Shown: positions 7,640 through 16,673 of the stretch, piece after piece | Numbering within the stretch: the first letter of the stretch is position 1 | Layout: every line of letters starts with the position of its first letter | From: Paenibacillus albiflavus | Lineage (GTDB): Bacteria; Bacillota; Bacilli; Paenibacillales; NBRC-103111 | Direction: 5' to 3' | NCBI RefSeq assembly: GCF_004344915.1 | Contig: NZ_SKFG01000028.1 | Location: 1-43,391, forward strand | Length of the DNA stretch: 43,391 nucleotides | The notes under the pieces: model-generated | Database searches by the model: none | What the model was told of the DNA's origin: nothing | What the model saw: the letters and a program-made list of their open reading frames with translations, nothing else | Made by a program: the position numbers and the translations under genes

Positions 7640-8359
7640 ATGGCCATTGCGATTACCAATCTAACGAAACAATTTAATGAACGCATAGCTGTCGATCATC
7701 TTACGCTGACGATTGATCAGGGAGAATTCTTTGCACTCTTAGGACAGAATGCTGCTGGGAAAACAACAACGATCAAAATGCTTAGTTGCTTGTTAACACC
7801 TTCAAGTGGCGATGCCCTGATGTCAGGAGATAGTATTGTAGCGAATCCTACGGCAGTCAAACAGAAAATAAACATTTCACCCCAAGAAACTGCGGTAGCT
7901 CCGAATCTCTCTGTAAAGGAAAATTTAGAATTTATTGCGAGAATTTATGGGGGCAATAAGCTTGAGGCAAAGCACAAAGCTGTGGATATGATGACGAAGT
8001 TTGGACTTGCGGAGCGGGCACAAAGTAAAGCCAAGACATTGTCAGGCGGGTTGCAGCGTCGACTAAGTATTGCGATGGCACTCATTTCAGATCCCCAAAT
8101 CATCTTTTTAGATGAACCAACACTCGGACTTGATATTCGTGCCAGACGTGATCTGTGGAAGATTTTACTTGAATTAAAGGGTAAAATCACGATTGTTCTA
8201 ACGACGCACTATCTAGAAGAAGTAGAAGCGCTTGCTGATCGCGTCGGCATTATGCATAGTGGCAAGTTACATGCACTTGGAACGATTGATGAGTTAAAAG
8301 AAAATACGGGACAATCTTCATTAGAAGATATCTTCCTTACACTAACGGAGGAGGTCTGA
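7640..8359 (+). CDS. ABC transporter ATP-binding protein
   Basis: 239-residue nucleotide-binding subunit of an ABC-2 exporter. Walker A is GQNAAGKTTT, the signature is LSGGLQRRLSIAMAL, Walker B is IIFLDEPTLGLD and the H-loop is LTTHYLEEVEALAD. This is the drug/antibiotic-export type (DrrA/CcmA-like) and lacks a long C-terminal extension. It starts immediately after the DUF3021 stop codon and is followed 2 bp later by the permease. The substrate cannot be read from the sequence. Confidence 0.95.
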   Translation: MAIAITNLTKQFNERIAVDHLTLTIDQGEFFALLGQNAAGKTTTIKMLSCLLTPSSGDALMSGDSIVANPTAVKQKINISPQETAVAPNLSVKENLEFIARIYGGNKLEAKHKAVDMMTKFGLAERAQSKAKTLSGGLQRRLSIAMALISDPQIIFLDEPTLGLDIRARRDLWKILLELKGKITIVLTTHYLEEVEALADRVGIMHSGKLHALGTIDELKENTGQSSLEDIFLTLTEEV

Positions 8360-8361
8360 TT

Positions 8362-9087
8362 ATGAAATATTTAGCATTTGCATCGCGTAATCATAAAGAG
8401 ATTTTACGAGATCCTCTGACGCTCCTTTTGGGAATGGGTCTCCCCATTATTATGATGTATCTGTTTTCAATCATGCAGAAAAATATGCCATTTGATCTCT
8501 ATAGCATAGAGAGCTTAACGCCAGGCGTGATCGTTTTCAGTTTTTCTTTCATTACCTTATTTTCAGGGATGCTGATTGGCAAGGATAAAAGCAGTTCGTT
8601 TTTAATGCGGATCTTTGCTTCTCCTTTGTCTGCGTCTGATTATATTGTTGGGTATGCTTTTCCCTTATTACCGATTGCCATTCTTCAAATTGTCGTTTGC
8701 TTTATTTCTGCGTCCTTCTTAGGCTTATCTATTAATGTGAATATACTAGTTGCCATTATTGTACTTATGATCATTGCAATGCTTTATATTGGATTTGGTC
8801 TGCTACTTGGTACATATTTTACAGACAAGCAAGTGGGTGGTATTTTTGCAATCTTTGTTAATCTGACGACATGGTTAAGTGGCACGTGGTTTAAGCTGGA
8901 CATGATTGGTGGTGCGTTCAAAACAATCGGTTATGCATTGCCATTTGCTCATGCGGTTGATGCTACACGTTTTGCTTTATCTGGTGAATACGGCGAACTT
9001 ATTATTCCTTTATTATGGGTTGTTGGCTACACGATTCTGATTTTTGTAGTTGCAGTTACGGGGTTCAAGAGGAAGATGAAGAGCTAG
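8362..9087 (+). CDS. ABC-2 type transporter permease
   Basis: 241-residue membrane subunit with about six transmembrane segments, partner of the ATPase at 7640. The family-like segments GLPIIMMYLFSIMQ near the N-terminus and LMRIFASPLSASDYIVGY in the middle are visible, with GYALPFAHAVDATRFAL near the end. The start ATG 8362 follows GGAGGTCTG. It is the last gene of the LytTR-DUF3021-ABC operon. Likely cargo classes for such exporters are peptides or small toxic molecules; the actual substrate is unknown. Confidence 0.93.
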   Translation: MKYLAFASRNHKEILRDPLTLLLGMGLPIIMMYLFSIMQKNMPFDLYSIESLTPGVIVFSFSFITLFSGMLIGKDKSSSFLMRIFASPLSASDYIVGYAFPLLPIAILQIVVCFISASFLGLSINVNILVAIIVLMIIAMLYIGFGLLLGTYFTDKQVGGIFAIFVNLTTWLSGTWFKLDMIGGAFKTIGYALPFAHAVDATRFALSGEYGELIIPLLWVVGYTILIFVVAVTGFKRKMKS

Positions 9088-9166
9088 ATTAGCAAGGAAT
9101 ATAAGAATACAACGTCGAATAGGAAGAATATGGGATAATTAACCTGAAACGAGAAGGAGTGTAAGT

Positions 9167-9565
9167 ATGGGGACTTTAGGGTCGAGGAATGTCAATGTTA
9201 TTACCTTGTTCGTCGAGGATCTGAAAGAAGCGATTTCGTTTTATCAAGAGGTCTTTGGTCTTTCAGTCGTTTTTGAAGACAATGATTCAGCAGTATTCAA
9301 TTTCGGAAATATGAGCATTAATCTGCTGAAAACTTCTGAGGCGCAAGAGCTCATCGATCCTGCTACGGTCGCAAGTCGTGAGGCAGGGGCACGCTTCCAG
9401 TTCACAATTGGTGTGGACGATGTGGATGCAGTATGCAGCGAATTGAAGACACGTGGCGTTGCGCTTCTTAACGGTCCAATAAACCGTCCGTGGGGAGTAC
9501 GAACCGCCAGCTTCACTGATCCAGGAGGGCATATCTGGGAGATCGCGCAGCAATTGACTTTATAA
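9167..9565 (+). CDS. VOC (glyoxalase/bleomycin-resistance) family protein
   Basis: 132-residue intact VOC-fold protein with two beta-alpha-beta-beta-beta modules. The N-terminal module is ITLFVEDLKEAISFYQEVFGL and the C-terminal module is GVDDVDAVCSELKTRGV and then ASFTDPGGHIWEIAQ. The Glu of HIWEIAQ is the usual last metal ligand. Enzymatic role is not predictable. ATG 9167 follows GAGAAGGAG. Its stop overlaps the converging small membrane protein gene by 6 bp. It is not closely related to the broken VOC copies at 432 and 1867. Confidence 0.92.
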   Translation: MGTLGSRNVNVITLFVEDLKEAISFYQEVFGLSVVFEDNDSAVFNFGNMSINLLKTSEAQELIDPATVASREAGARFQFTIGVDDVDAVCSELKTRGVALLNGPINRPWGVRTASFTDPGGHIWEIAQQLTL

Positions 9566-9805
9566 GTAACTGGTCAGAATAGAGATTGCAAATACAATTA
9601 ATCCGATTCTTAACAGCCATGATTTAAAAAGTCTTCTTAGAGCATTATCCTGTTGTCCAATTACATCACTTTTGTTATCAATTGGAACTCCATCGTATCC
9701 TGTGATTGGTTTAGGCCCAGCTGAAACATTTGAGATGACGGAAATAACAATTAATCCTAAAGCAACAAAAAATAAAATATCGGAAACAGTTTTCAAATAT
9801 AACAC
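9560..9805 (-). CDS. Small two-TM membrane protein, unknown function
   Basis: 81 residues with hydrophobic segments at about 9-28 and 63-80, separated by a polar loop (GPKPITGYDGVPIDNK then QQDNALRRLFKSW). The start appears to be GTG 9805, with AAGG a few bases upstream; a TTG three codons in is an alternative. I do not recognise a family. The arrangement (convergent, 6-bp overlap with the VOC gene) and the well-formed protein suggest a real gene. Confidence 0.65.
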   Translation of the reverse strand: MLYLKTVSDILFFVALGLIVISVISNVSAGPKPITGYDGVPIDNKSDVIGQQDNALRRLFKSWLLRIGLIVFAISILTSYL

Positions 9806-9861
9806 CAGCCTTCGTAGTAGTCTGATTATTTAATCTACTCAACTACCATGGTATCATAAGA

Positions 9862-9880
9862 TCACTTTTATAAAAAGTGA
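9862..9880. other. Perfect hairpin downstream of the ynfA-like gene
   Basis: TCACTTTT-ATA-AAAAGTGA is a perfect 8-bp stem, 23 bp past the stop of the minus-strand gene at 9904. No U-rich tract follows on that strand, so it is a weak terminator at best. Confidence 0.4.
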
Positions 9881-9903
9881 CGAAGTATGCATGGGCAAAG
9901 GGC

Positions 9904-10239
9904 TCAATTACGCGGAGCCCATAACATAATGGAGACTCCGACGATACAAATTAAGGCACCGATCCAGTCGTATAGATCAGGTGTCTTTTTGTCGACTAAC
10001 CATCCCCATAGGACAGCAAGGACTATAAATACACCTCCGTATGCGGCGTATACTCTACCAAATGTAGGGAAGCTTTGAAAGGTCGGGATTATGCCATAAG
10101 CTATGAGAATCAAACTGCCAATAATTCCATACCACATAGGTTTAGCTTCTCTCAGCCATAACCAGACCAAATAGCCTCCTCCAATTTCTGCAACTCCAGC
10201 TAGTATGAATAAAACGATGGTAATGAACAGTGTAATCAC
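9904..10239 (-). CDS. YnfA/UPF0060 family membrane protein
   Basis: 111-residue, four-TM protein of the UPF0060 (YnfA) family, distantly like small multidrug resistance exporters. Family hallmarks are clear: [18 protein letters not shown] at the N-terminus, then [12 protein letters not shown] and [19 protein letters not shown], ending [11 protein letters not shown]. The length matches the family (about 108-112). It is transcribed alone, divergently from the AHSA1 gene. The transport role is inferred from the family. Confidence 0.95.
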   Translation of the reverse strand: MITLFITIVLFILAGVAEIGGGYLVWLWLREAKPMWYGIIGSLILIAYGIIPTFQSFPTFGRVYAAYGGVFIVLAVLWGWLVDKKTPDLYDWIGALICIVGVSIMLWAPRN

Positions 10240-10329
10240 TCCTTATGCTATCTAGTGGATTATAGACCACGAATTATTATATCTTATCATTAAGGATTTT
10301 TATAATGAATTGGAATGGAGGACTGCCCT

Positions 10330-10782
10330 GTGGGAACAGTTCGTATACCTGATCTGTCATCAAGACCGTTTCATTTGAAGACTGAACGTATGATGGAAGC
10401 CGCGCCAGAAGTGCTTTATAAGGCATGGACACAATTATTTGATCATTGGTTCGCAGCACCTGGGAGTGTTATTATGCAAGGGGAAGTGAATTCGGTCTTT
10501 TTCTTTGAAACTGAGTTTGAAGGAAGACGTCATCCCCACTACGGACGATTCTTGCGACTTGAAGAGGAACGTCTGATAGAACTAACATGGGTGACAGGGG
10601 CTGGTGGAACGAAAGGAGCCGAGACGATTGTTACCATTGAACTTGAACCTAATGGAACAGGTACATACTTATGTCTCACACATGCGGGCTTTCCCGATGA
10701 GGAATCGAGGGACGGGCATACGCAAGCTTGGCCATTCGTGCTGGAACAGTTAGATAATCGAATGAAGGAGATAGGACAATGA
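10330..10782 (+). CDS. SRPBCC/AHSA1-domain protein
   Basis: 150-residue START-like (SRPBCC, Activator of Hsp90 ATPase homologue 1-like) protein. Visible pattern: [18 protein letters not shown], then [25 protein letters not shown], then LIELTWVTG and [15 protein letters not shown] with a C-terminal helix [13 protein letters not shown] chose GTG 10330 because GGAGG (10317-10321) lies 8 nt upstream; the ATG at 10315 has no good ribosome binding site. Its stop overlaps the next start (ATGA), so the two genes are translationally coupled. These proteins bind hydrophobic ligands; the ligand is unknown. Confidence 0.88.
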   Translation: MGTVRIPDLSSRPFHLKTERMMEAAPEVLYKAWTQLFDHWFAAPGSVIMQGEVNSVFFFETEFEGRRHPHYGRFLRLEEERLIELTWVTGAGGTKGAETIVTIELEPNGTGTYLCLTHAGFPDEESRDGHTQAWPFVLEQLDNRMKEIGQ

Positions 10783-11087
10783 GCAAACGTTATCAAATTA
10801 CAAGAGCATTACAGGAAAATAATACAGAGAAATCCATATCATTAGAGGAGTGTAAGCAGTATTTTGAAACTCAGCCTGATTTCACTTATACGACGGTATT
10901 TCGAGTAAAAGGTGAGGAAGCTACGATGGCTATTGATGGCGATTTCTTTATGTGGAGCTATGGAGAGGTATTGATTCCATTTCGATATTATGAAGGCGAT
11001 ATTTATGTATCTGGCGCCAATGACGCTGTCATCCCAAGAATGATGGAGATTGCAGGCGATTTGGCTGCGGATATAGTAGAGGGGTAA
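10779..11087 (+). CDS. Conserved-looking protein of unknown function
   Basis: 102 residues, soluble, no signal peptide. The sequence has an N-terminal helix ([20 protein letters not shown]) followed by beta-rich segments ([36 protein letters not shown]) and a C-terminal helix ([19 protein letters not shown]). It overlaps the AHSA1 gene by 4 bp (ATGA), so the two are probably made together. I do not recognise the family. Confidence 0.75.
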   Translation: MSKRYQITRALQENNTEKSISLEECKQYFETQPDFTYTTVFRVKGEEATMAIDGDFFMWSYGEVLIPFRYYEGDIYVSGANDAVIPRMMEIAGDLAADIVEG

Positions 11088-11211
11088 GGCGCTAGGCAAG
11101 GCGAAACAGTGGTAAAATGATTGGAATTTCTAAATTAATATGGATATAATTAATAGGTAAGCCATTAATTAGTGAATTTAATTCATGTGCAAATTGAGAG
11201 GAGAAGATCGC

Positions 11212-11685
11212 ATGTATAGAACAGTTAGTGATTTTCTAGGTGAATGGGATCGTGCAGTTCAAGGGACTACAGCAGTTCTTAAATCAATGACCGATGATAA
11301 ATTAGGTCAAGCTATCGTTGAAGGGCATAACACCCTAGGCTGGTTAGGCTGGCACTTGTCTGGCAGTCTCCTATTCTTTAGCGGTCAAGCAGGACTTACG
11401 ATTGCGCCGATCGGCAATCTGAAAATCGTGCCAACGCATGCAAGCGAGATCGTTGATACATATGTGCAAATGGCGGAAAGCTTCAAACAAGCAGTAGAAG
11501 AGAATTTGACCGACGAGAAAATGGTTGAATTGGTCGATAGCTTTGGTGGACAGATGCCTCGCGGGGCGATCCTAAGATTTTTGATGGATCATCAAACTCA
11601 TCACCGCGGTCAAATGATGGTTCTTCTTCGTCAAGCAGGCTTGCCTGTTCCTGGCGTTATGGGACCAACCAAAGAAGGTAATTAA
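11212..11685 (+). CDS. DinB family protein
   Basis: 157-residue four-helix-bundle DinB/YfiT-like protein, a putative metal-dependent enzyme. The metal-binding triad is visible: GWLGWHLSGS supplies the first His and LMDHQTHHRGQMMVLLRQ supplies the other two. I chose ATG 11212 because GAGAGGAGA lies just upstream; an ATG at 11185 is in frame but has no such site. Its TAA overlaps the stop of the converging MFS gene by 4 bp. Family members include thiol S-transferases; this one's reaction is unknown. Confidence 0.9.
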   Translation: MYRTVSDFLGEWDRAVQGTTAVLKSMTDDKLGQAIVEGHNTLGWLGWHLSGSLLFFSGQAGLTIAPIGNLKIVPTHASEIVDTYVQMAESFKQAVEENLTDEKMVELVDSFGGQMPRGAILRFLMDHQTHHRGQMMVLLRQAGLPVPGVMGPTKEGN

Positions 11686-12911
11686 GCAGTTAGCTTCATA
11701 TCCTTTTGCTTGGGCATAGCTCTTAGCAGTTTAAATGATAGGATGGCTGAGATGAAGATGAGAATTGCGCTTAATATATAGACGTTTCGTACACCTAAAT
11801 AATCGGCTATAAATCCCATCAGCGCGATGGATATGCCTGTGCTACTAGAAAGAATGATACTATGAGAAGCATATACTTTTGTAAGCTGACCACTCGGGAT
11901 ATTCATTTGAAAAGCAGTTTGCTGAGCAACATCTCTTATCTGATACGCGGGTCCCATTGCGATACATAGCAGCAGTGCCAGAATTGGTGAACTGGTCAGA
12001 CCGTATATTAAGGTGAAAATACTGAATAATAGCGATCCAATTCCCATGCTGATGATCAGATGCTTTTGAATGTATTTAGCAATTAACAAGATTAAGAATC
12101 CACCCGCTATCGTGCCGATATAATAGCTTGAATTGATGAAGCCCCACCATTGTTCTTCTTGGTGCAGGGCTTCTTTGACGTAGACAAGCGTAATTGCCCC
12201 GATCCAGACAGAGCCTGCAATTCCCTCAATTACGTCCATTGTCGTCACGATTCGAAGCGTAGGATTGCGCCAGATGAGCAGCCAACCTTCTTTCATTACA
12301 CCTAGTTTGGACTGATTCTTAGAAGAAGATGCCTCTTTATTTTCCTGATCAAATCCTTTGGATGCCATATAGAGACAGAATAGGGCAACCCAGAACAGCC
12401 CCATATTGAATGCTAATACAGGAGAATGCCCTAGATGAATAACAGCAAATGCTGTGAAGGAATAACCCGCAATTTCGGCAGATTGTGTGGCGATGGATAG
12501 AACACTGTTGCCTTTGACAAGTTGATGAGCAGGTACGAGCTTAGGAGTCGCGGATTGCAGCAATGGATTCCCCCATCCCTCCATGAATGAAATGAGCATC
12601 ACCAATATTAGAAGCAATATGATATTCGAAGTTATGATTGTGAAACCAAGGAATAATGCCGTTAGGAAAATTGCCTTGACCAACTGCAAATGCACAAATA
12701 GCTTCCGATAAGCAAACTTATTGTATAAGAAGGGTGAAGTAAAACCAGCAATCAGATTGATCATAACTTTGAGCAGAGGAAATAATGCAGAAATGAGTGC
12801 AGAATTCGTTTTTTGATATATAAACGTTGTAATAACCATGATGTAAATAACATTAGCCAGTGCAATGCTCGTTCTAGCGAACCATAAATTCAGAAAAGGG
12901 GATGTCCACAT
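11682..12911 (-). CDS. MFS transporter, exporter type
   Basis: 409-residue major facilitator superfamily protein with about twelve hydrophobic segments. A polar loop of roughly 30 residues (KGFDQENKEASSSKNQSK) separates the two halves. Its organisation (short N-terminus, MEGWGNPLLQSATPKLVP in the first half) resembles MFS proteins of the enterobactin exporter/macrolide efflux group. ATG 12911 follows GGAGGAG. It converges on dinB with overlapping stop codons. Substrate unknown; antibiotic or metabolite efflux is the usual role. Confidence 0.9.
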   Translation of the reverse strand: MWTSPFLNLWFARTSIALANVIYIMVITTFIYQKTNSALISALFPLLKVMINLIAGFTSPFLYNKFAYRKLFVHLQLVKAIFLTALFLGFTIITSNIILLLILVMLISFMEGWGNPLLQSATPKLVPAHQLVKGNSVLSIATQSAEIAGYSFTAFAVIHLGHSPVLAFNMGLFWVALFCLYMASKGFDQENKEASSSKNQSKLGVMKEGWLLIWRNPTLRIVTTMDVIEGIAGSVWIGAITLVYVKEALHQEEQWWGFINSSYYIGTIAGGFLILLIAKYIQKHLIISMGIGSLLFSIFTLIYGLTSSPILALLLCIAMGPAYQIRDVAQQTAFQMNIPSGQLTKVYASHSIILSSSTGISIALMGFIADYLGVRNVYILSAILIFISAILSFKLLRAMPKQKDMKLTA

Positions 12912-12985
12912 AACTCCTCCAAGATTAAAGAATAAACTTATTATACATAAATATATAAAATATTTAAATAATATCTTACAAGAAG

Positions 12986-13018
12986 AACTATCGAAAAATA
13001 TTTTCGATAGTTTTTTAT
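12986..13018. other. Perfect 12-bp hairpin with T6 in a divergent intergenic region
   Basis: AACTATCGAAAA-ATA-TTTTCGATAGTT is a perfect stem with a 3-nt loop, followed by TTTT on the plus strand. It looks like a factor-independent terminator, but it sits upstream of both flanking genes (MFS on the minus strand, FMN reductase on the plus strand). It may be an operator palindrome, or an attenuator for a leader transcript reading toward 13182. Confidence 0.65.
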
Positions 13019-13181
13019 TATTTTGCTTTACAATATCTTAAATTTAAGGTAATATCATAATATAGCCGCTTACGATAAATAAGTAAATTTCAATTAATTA
13101 TTAATTTGTTTAAGGATTAATTGGGCTTACTTAAGCAAAAGATTAATAAATACAATATATTTGATCTGGAGGATGAGATTT

Positions 13182-13721
13182 ATGTCTAAATTAAACATCG
13201 GTATTATTCTAGGAAGTACGCGTGAAGGTCGTTTAAGCCCTCAAGTGGGTGAATGGATTAAGAAGATCGCTGATCAACGCGGCGATGCTAATTATGAAAT
13301 CGTGGATATTGCTGACTATAAACTTCCGTTTTTTGGAGAAGCAGATGCTTCTGAACAAGCAGCAGCATGGAATGCTAAGCTTGCAGGCTTAGACGGTTTC
13401 GTATTCATCGTTCAAGAATATAACCACAGCATTACAGCAGCGCTTAAGAACGCACTTGATTATGCTCGTGAAACTTGGAATAACAAAGCAGCAGGTATCG
13501 TAAGTTACGGTTCCGTTGGCGGCGCACGTGCTGCTGAACATTTACGTGGAATCTTAGGTGAATTGTCTGTCGCAGACGTTCGTGTACACCCAGCATTGTC
13601 GTTATTCACTGATTTCGAGAACGGTGCTGTGTTCAAACCAGCTGATCTACACCTGACTAACGTAAATGGTATGCTTGACCAAGTTATTTCTTGGAGTGGC
13701 GCACTTAAAACAATCCGTTAA
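13182..13721 (+). CDS. NADPH-dependent FMN reductase family protein
   Basis: 179-residue flavodoxin-fold protein. The N-terminal phosphate-binding motif GSTREGR follows a first beta strand LNIGIIL. The segment VQEYNHSITAALKNALDYA is the usual FMN-site helix, and GIVSYGSVGGARAAEHLR is the flavin-contacting loop. This places it among NADPH-dependent FMN/azo/quinone reductases. ATG 13182 follows TGGAGGATG, and an earlier in-frame TTG lies upstream of that site and is unlikely. It is monocistronic, closed by the terminator at 13747. Confidence 0.93.
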   Translation: MSKLNIGIILGSTREGRLSPQVGEWIKKIADQRGDANYEIVDIADYKLPFFGEADASEQAAAWNAKLAGLDGFVFIVQEYNHSITAALKNALDYARETWNNKAAGIVSYGSVGGARAAEHLRGILGELSVADVRVHPALSLFTDFENGAVFKPADLHLTNVNGMLDQVISWSGALKTIR

Positions 13722-13746
13722 TTACAACAGCAAGAGTCGCTAAACA

Positions 13747-13776
13747 AAAAACTCTGCCTTGAGGGCAGAGTTTTTT
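13747..13776. terminator. Rho-independent terminator
   Basis: AAAACTCTGCC-TTGA-GGGCAGAGTTTT is a perfect stem with T6 on the plus strand and A6 on the other side. It is shared by the converging genes at 13182 and 13786. Confidence 0.93.
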
Positions 13777-13785
13777 GTTTTATAT

Positions 13786-14235
13786 TTACTGTATAGGAAC
13801 TAATATTTCACACAAATGATTATCAATCATTTGAGATGTATATCTTTCTATAATTGGCTGTTCTCTGATTAATAAATTGTTTTTTTCTATCTCAGAAAAA
13901 ATATTGCCCCAAAATTCACTTACTGCCTCTTTTGTATGGTCAAGCACGAAAACAGCATATTTCCCACCAGTAAATTGACCAACATGAGCTGGCTTTGCCA
14001 CATTAAAATCTTTATTAATAACAATGCAAACATCATAACGACATTCCTCTTTAGGAGTAACCTCTGGATTATCCTGTGGTATACCTAAAATTGTAGAATT
14101 ATCAAATATACCATTCAACTGTGCCCATTTTTTAAAAGATTCCATTAGTTCTTTGTTTTGCTTTTCACCATACTCTCTAACGTTTCGGAAATAAGCAATC
14201 CTTGATTCAGCTAATTCTTCAATAGTTATTTTCAT
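13786..14235 (-). CDS. Stand-alone GyrI-like (AraC effector-binding) domain protein
   Basis: 149-residue protein matching the GyrI-like small-molecule-binding domain (SbmC/GyrI, AraC_E_bind). It begins with the strand ELAESRIAYFRNVREYG and has the middle segments NSTILGIPQDNPEVTPKEECRYD and HVGQFTGGKYAVFVLDHT, ending QPIIERYTSQMIDNHLCEIL. No HTH is attached. Usual roles are ligand sensing, hydrolysis or sequestering of cyclopropanoid and other small toxins. ATG 14235 follows AAAGGAGGAAT. It is transcribed alone. Confidence 0.83.
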   Translation of the reverse strand: MKITIEELAESRIAYFRNVREYGEKQNKELMESFKKWAQLNGIFDNSTILGIPQDNPEVTPKEECRYDVCIVINKDFNVAKPAHVGQFTGGKYAVFVLDHTKEAVSEFWGNIFSEIEKNNLLIREQPIIERYTSQMIDNHLCEILVPIQ

Positions 14236-14366
14236 ATTTTATTCCTCCTTTCTTAGATAAGGTAATATGATATAAAATGTTTCTCAAGCTCATTTTTAAA
14301 AGAAATTGGGACGTGATAAACAAAGGGTGTATACTGGATAATAAAACAGATAACGGAGAGATCATC

Positions 14367-15059
14367 ATGAGCAAATATCGGACTTTATTATTTGATGTTG
14401 ACGATACATTGCTAGACTTTGAGGCGGCAGAGGACTTGGCGCTGCGCCTGTTGTTTGAGGAGCATCATATTCCCCTAACACCTGAAATTAAGGCTAATTA
14501 TCAAAGGATCAATCAAGGTCTATGGCGTTCCTTTGAAGAAGGTAAGCTAGCACGTGATCAAGTGATAAACACGCGGTTCTCGAATCTGTTCAGAGAATAC
14601 GGTCATGAGGTTGATGGCATTCTGATGGATGAGAAGTATCGCAGTTATTTGGAACAAGGGGGTCAGCTAATCGATGGGGCCTTGGAGCTGATCACGGACC
14701 TTGAACATCAATATGATGTTTATATTGTGACCAATGGCGTATCCAAAACGCAATATAGTCGCTTACGCGTCGCAGGCTTACATTCATTAGTGAAGGATAT
14801 TTTCGTATCGGAAGCTACGGGTTACCAGAAGCCGATGAAAGAATATTTTGACTATGTATTCGCACGAATTCCGAACTTTGATGTGAAGCAAGCATTAATC
14901 ATTGGAGATTCCTTAAGCGCAGACATCAAAGGCGGTAACTTAGCAGGTTTGGATACCTGCTGGTTCAATCCTCGTATGAAGGTCAATAACACAGATATCA
15001 AGCCAACTTACGAAATTAAGAAGCTGGATGAATTGTATGGGATTTTGAATTCAATTTAA
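14367..15059 (+). CDS. HAD hydrolase, YjjG/YfnB-type nucleotidase
   Basis: 230-residue HAD-superfamily phosphatase with a helical cap. Motif I is LLFDVDDTLLDFE, motif II is IVTNGVS, the motif III Lys lies in ATGYQKPMKEYFDYV, and motif IV is IIGDSLSADIKGG. The FEAAEDLALR cap start and overall length match the YjjG (TIGR02254) group of noncanonical pyrimidine nucleotidases, which includes B. subtilis YfnB. ATG 14367 is chosen because CGGAGAG lies upstream; 30 in-frame codons precede it without such a site. It is transcribed alone. Confidence 0.92.
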   Translation: MSKYRTLLFDVDDTLLDFEAAEDLALRLLFEEHHIPLTPEIKANYQRINQGLWRSFEEGKLARDQVINTRFSNLFREYGHEVDGILMDEKYRSYLEQGGQLIDGALELITDLEHQYDVYIVTNGVSKTQYSRLRVAGLHSLVKDIFVSEATGYQKPMKEYFDYVFARIPNFDVKQALIIGDSLSADIKGGNLAGLDTCWFNPRMKVNNTDIKPTYEIKKLDELYGILNSI

Positions 15060-15113
15060 TTATTTATTTTATTGTTAGTATCAAAGATCAAGAAATATTA
15101 AGGAGATGGTTTT

Positions 15114-15517
15114 TTGAAAAAAACTATCTGTAATATCTTAATTTTTTTATCAATTAATATAATTGTAACTGGTTGTTTCTCAAGTAATAAGAACACCGTT
15201 ATTAACGAATTATTATCAAAGGAAAAGATACTTATGCAGGATATCTATTTTGGAATCTTGACTCTGATTTAAACGAACTAACGACAGAATCACTAAAAGT
15301 AATTAACTCTGATCAGGTGATGGAATCAATTCATTTTAGTAATTTTGAGATCATTAGTATGAATGATAAAACAAAAAATAATTATGTTAATGAATTCGAT
15401 ATTAATAAAAGTCCAACATTATTAATTTTTGATACCGAAAAACTGGTTTTGCAGACAAATGAGCTAAATGATTTATATAAGTTAGCAGATACCCTTATTA
15501 AGGAAAAGAAGAACTAA
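15114..15517 (+). pseudogene. Small lipoprotein, one-base frameshift
   Basis: TTG 15114 behind AAGGAGATGG starts MKKTICNILIFLSINIIVTG followed by C, a lipoprotein signal. The frame stops at TAA 15272. The protein continues in another frame: adding one A to the AAAA run at 15223-15226 joins NELLSKEK to DTYAGYLFWNLDSDLN and on to ...KSPTLLIFDTEKLVLQT, ending at TAA 15517. That would be a 134-residue lipoprotein whose C-terminal half resembles a thioredoxin-like strand-helix pattern without CxxC. It is either a true frameshift or a one-base sequence error in the A run. Confidence 0.7.
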
Positions 15518-15542
15518 TAGCTAATAACATGATGTAAAGTAT

Positions 15543-16424
15543 TCAAAGAATCTCCTTCGCATCCTTAGGCAGTTCTCTAACATGCTTAAGATACTGCGTC
15601 ATCCTAGCATCGTCTTCGATTGGATAAGTGAACGAACCGTATTCAGCCACATCTTGAGCCAACGTTCTGAATAGATCACAAGTGGTGACAATGGAGTCCC
15701 ACATCTGCTCATAATGGCTGCCCGAATAGGTTCGTTCGTATAATTCCCAATAGGATGGCGGAAGGTATCTTTTGAAATACTTATTCATTTTGCCTGTGGA
15801 GATTTGATAATCATGCTTCATCCCGATCCACCACGCAATCATCTGATTTAGCTCCGATTTGGAAGTCTCTTCAAACATTTGCTTGGCATACGGCAGTTCG
15901 TCACGCCAGATTCCTTTGGCAACGTTCTGGAGACACCACCAGAAATCATTGGTACAGCTTATGTATGAAGGTTCCGTAGGCCTAGACACATGATAATCGA
16001 CATCTGTAGCTTTAGGCAGCGGAGTCAGGCAGTTATCCTTATCCAGCAGCGGTATGGTTAGCTTGTCCTGACCATATTCCTCCTTCATGGTATCAAGAGA
16101 TTGAAGTGTTAGATCGATCCGATTGCCATCTGTAAATAACATCAAATAAGCATAAGTACGTTCGAAATTCACCTTTCTACCCAAACCTTGATCTAGTCGA
16201 TCAGGCTCTTGAATCATAATTAAATCCCCAAATTCAGCAATCCATTCTTGATCCTGGATGAATGAAGCTGTCTCTGTAACCACATAAACAATATCGTAGT
16301 CTTGGAAAATGTCTTTTGGCACGGTAGGATTCGTTCTTGAACCGTTCATGTAGACTGCCCGAATTCGTTCATCTTGCTCGGCTATCCCTAAGATGAGCTT
16401 CATCATTTCTTCCTCTTTTCTCAA
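15543..16424 (-). CDS. aadK: Aminoglycoside 6-adenylyltransferase (AadK-like)
   Basis: 293-residue ANT(6)-family nucleotidyltransferase, which adenylates streptomycin at O-6. The nucleotidyltransferase motif GSRTNP followed by DIFQDYDIVYVV supplies the metal-binding Asp pair. Other AadK-like segments are FTDGNRIDLTLQ, PLLDKDNCL and MIAWWIGMKHDYQISTGKM. I chose TTG 16424 because AGGAGAAGG sits 7 nt upstream. The resulting N-terminus (RKEEEMMKLI..., then DERIRAVYMNGSRTN) aligns with B. subtilis AadK from memory; an upstream ATG at 16463 lacks a ribosome binding site. Streptomycin resistance is likely but expression is unknown. Confidence 0.92.
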   Translation of the reverse strand: MRKEEEMMKLILGIAEQDERIRAVYMNGSRTNPTVPKDIFQDYDIVYVVTETASFIQDQEWIAEFGDLIMIQEPDRLDQGLGRKVNFERTYAYLMLFTDGNRIDLTLQSLDTMKEEYGQDKLTIPLLDKDNCLTPLPKATDVDYHVSRPTEPSYISCTNDFWWCLQNVAKGIWRDELPYAKQMFEETSKSELNQMIAWWIGMKHDYQISTGKMNKYFKRYLPPSYWELYERTYSGSHYEQMWDSIVTTCDLFRTLAQDVAEYGSFTYPIEDDARMTQYLKHVRELPKDAKEIL

Positions 16425-16673
16425 TTCAACACCTTCTCCTAATAACATTGGATTCTTATCCATATATTAACACATTCCAGCGATACTCGTTCAAATCCTA
16501 GAATCTTGTGCCATATATAATAAGGTTGGTTTTAGATTAATTTCATTCAATATCATGCACAATAATGAATAAAGCTGAAGTCCATACGCCTAATTTACAT
16601 TGAAATATTGAATAACAATGAATATAATTGAAGAGCATGAATTATAGCAAATTTCGTATAGGGATGTGGCCAT

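Noticed and set aside
10315-10329. ATG 10315 as the start of the AHSA1 protein
   Set aside because: No ribosome binding site in front of it; GGAGG fits GTG 10330 with correct spacing.
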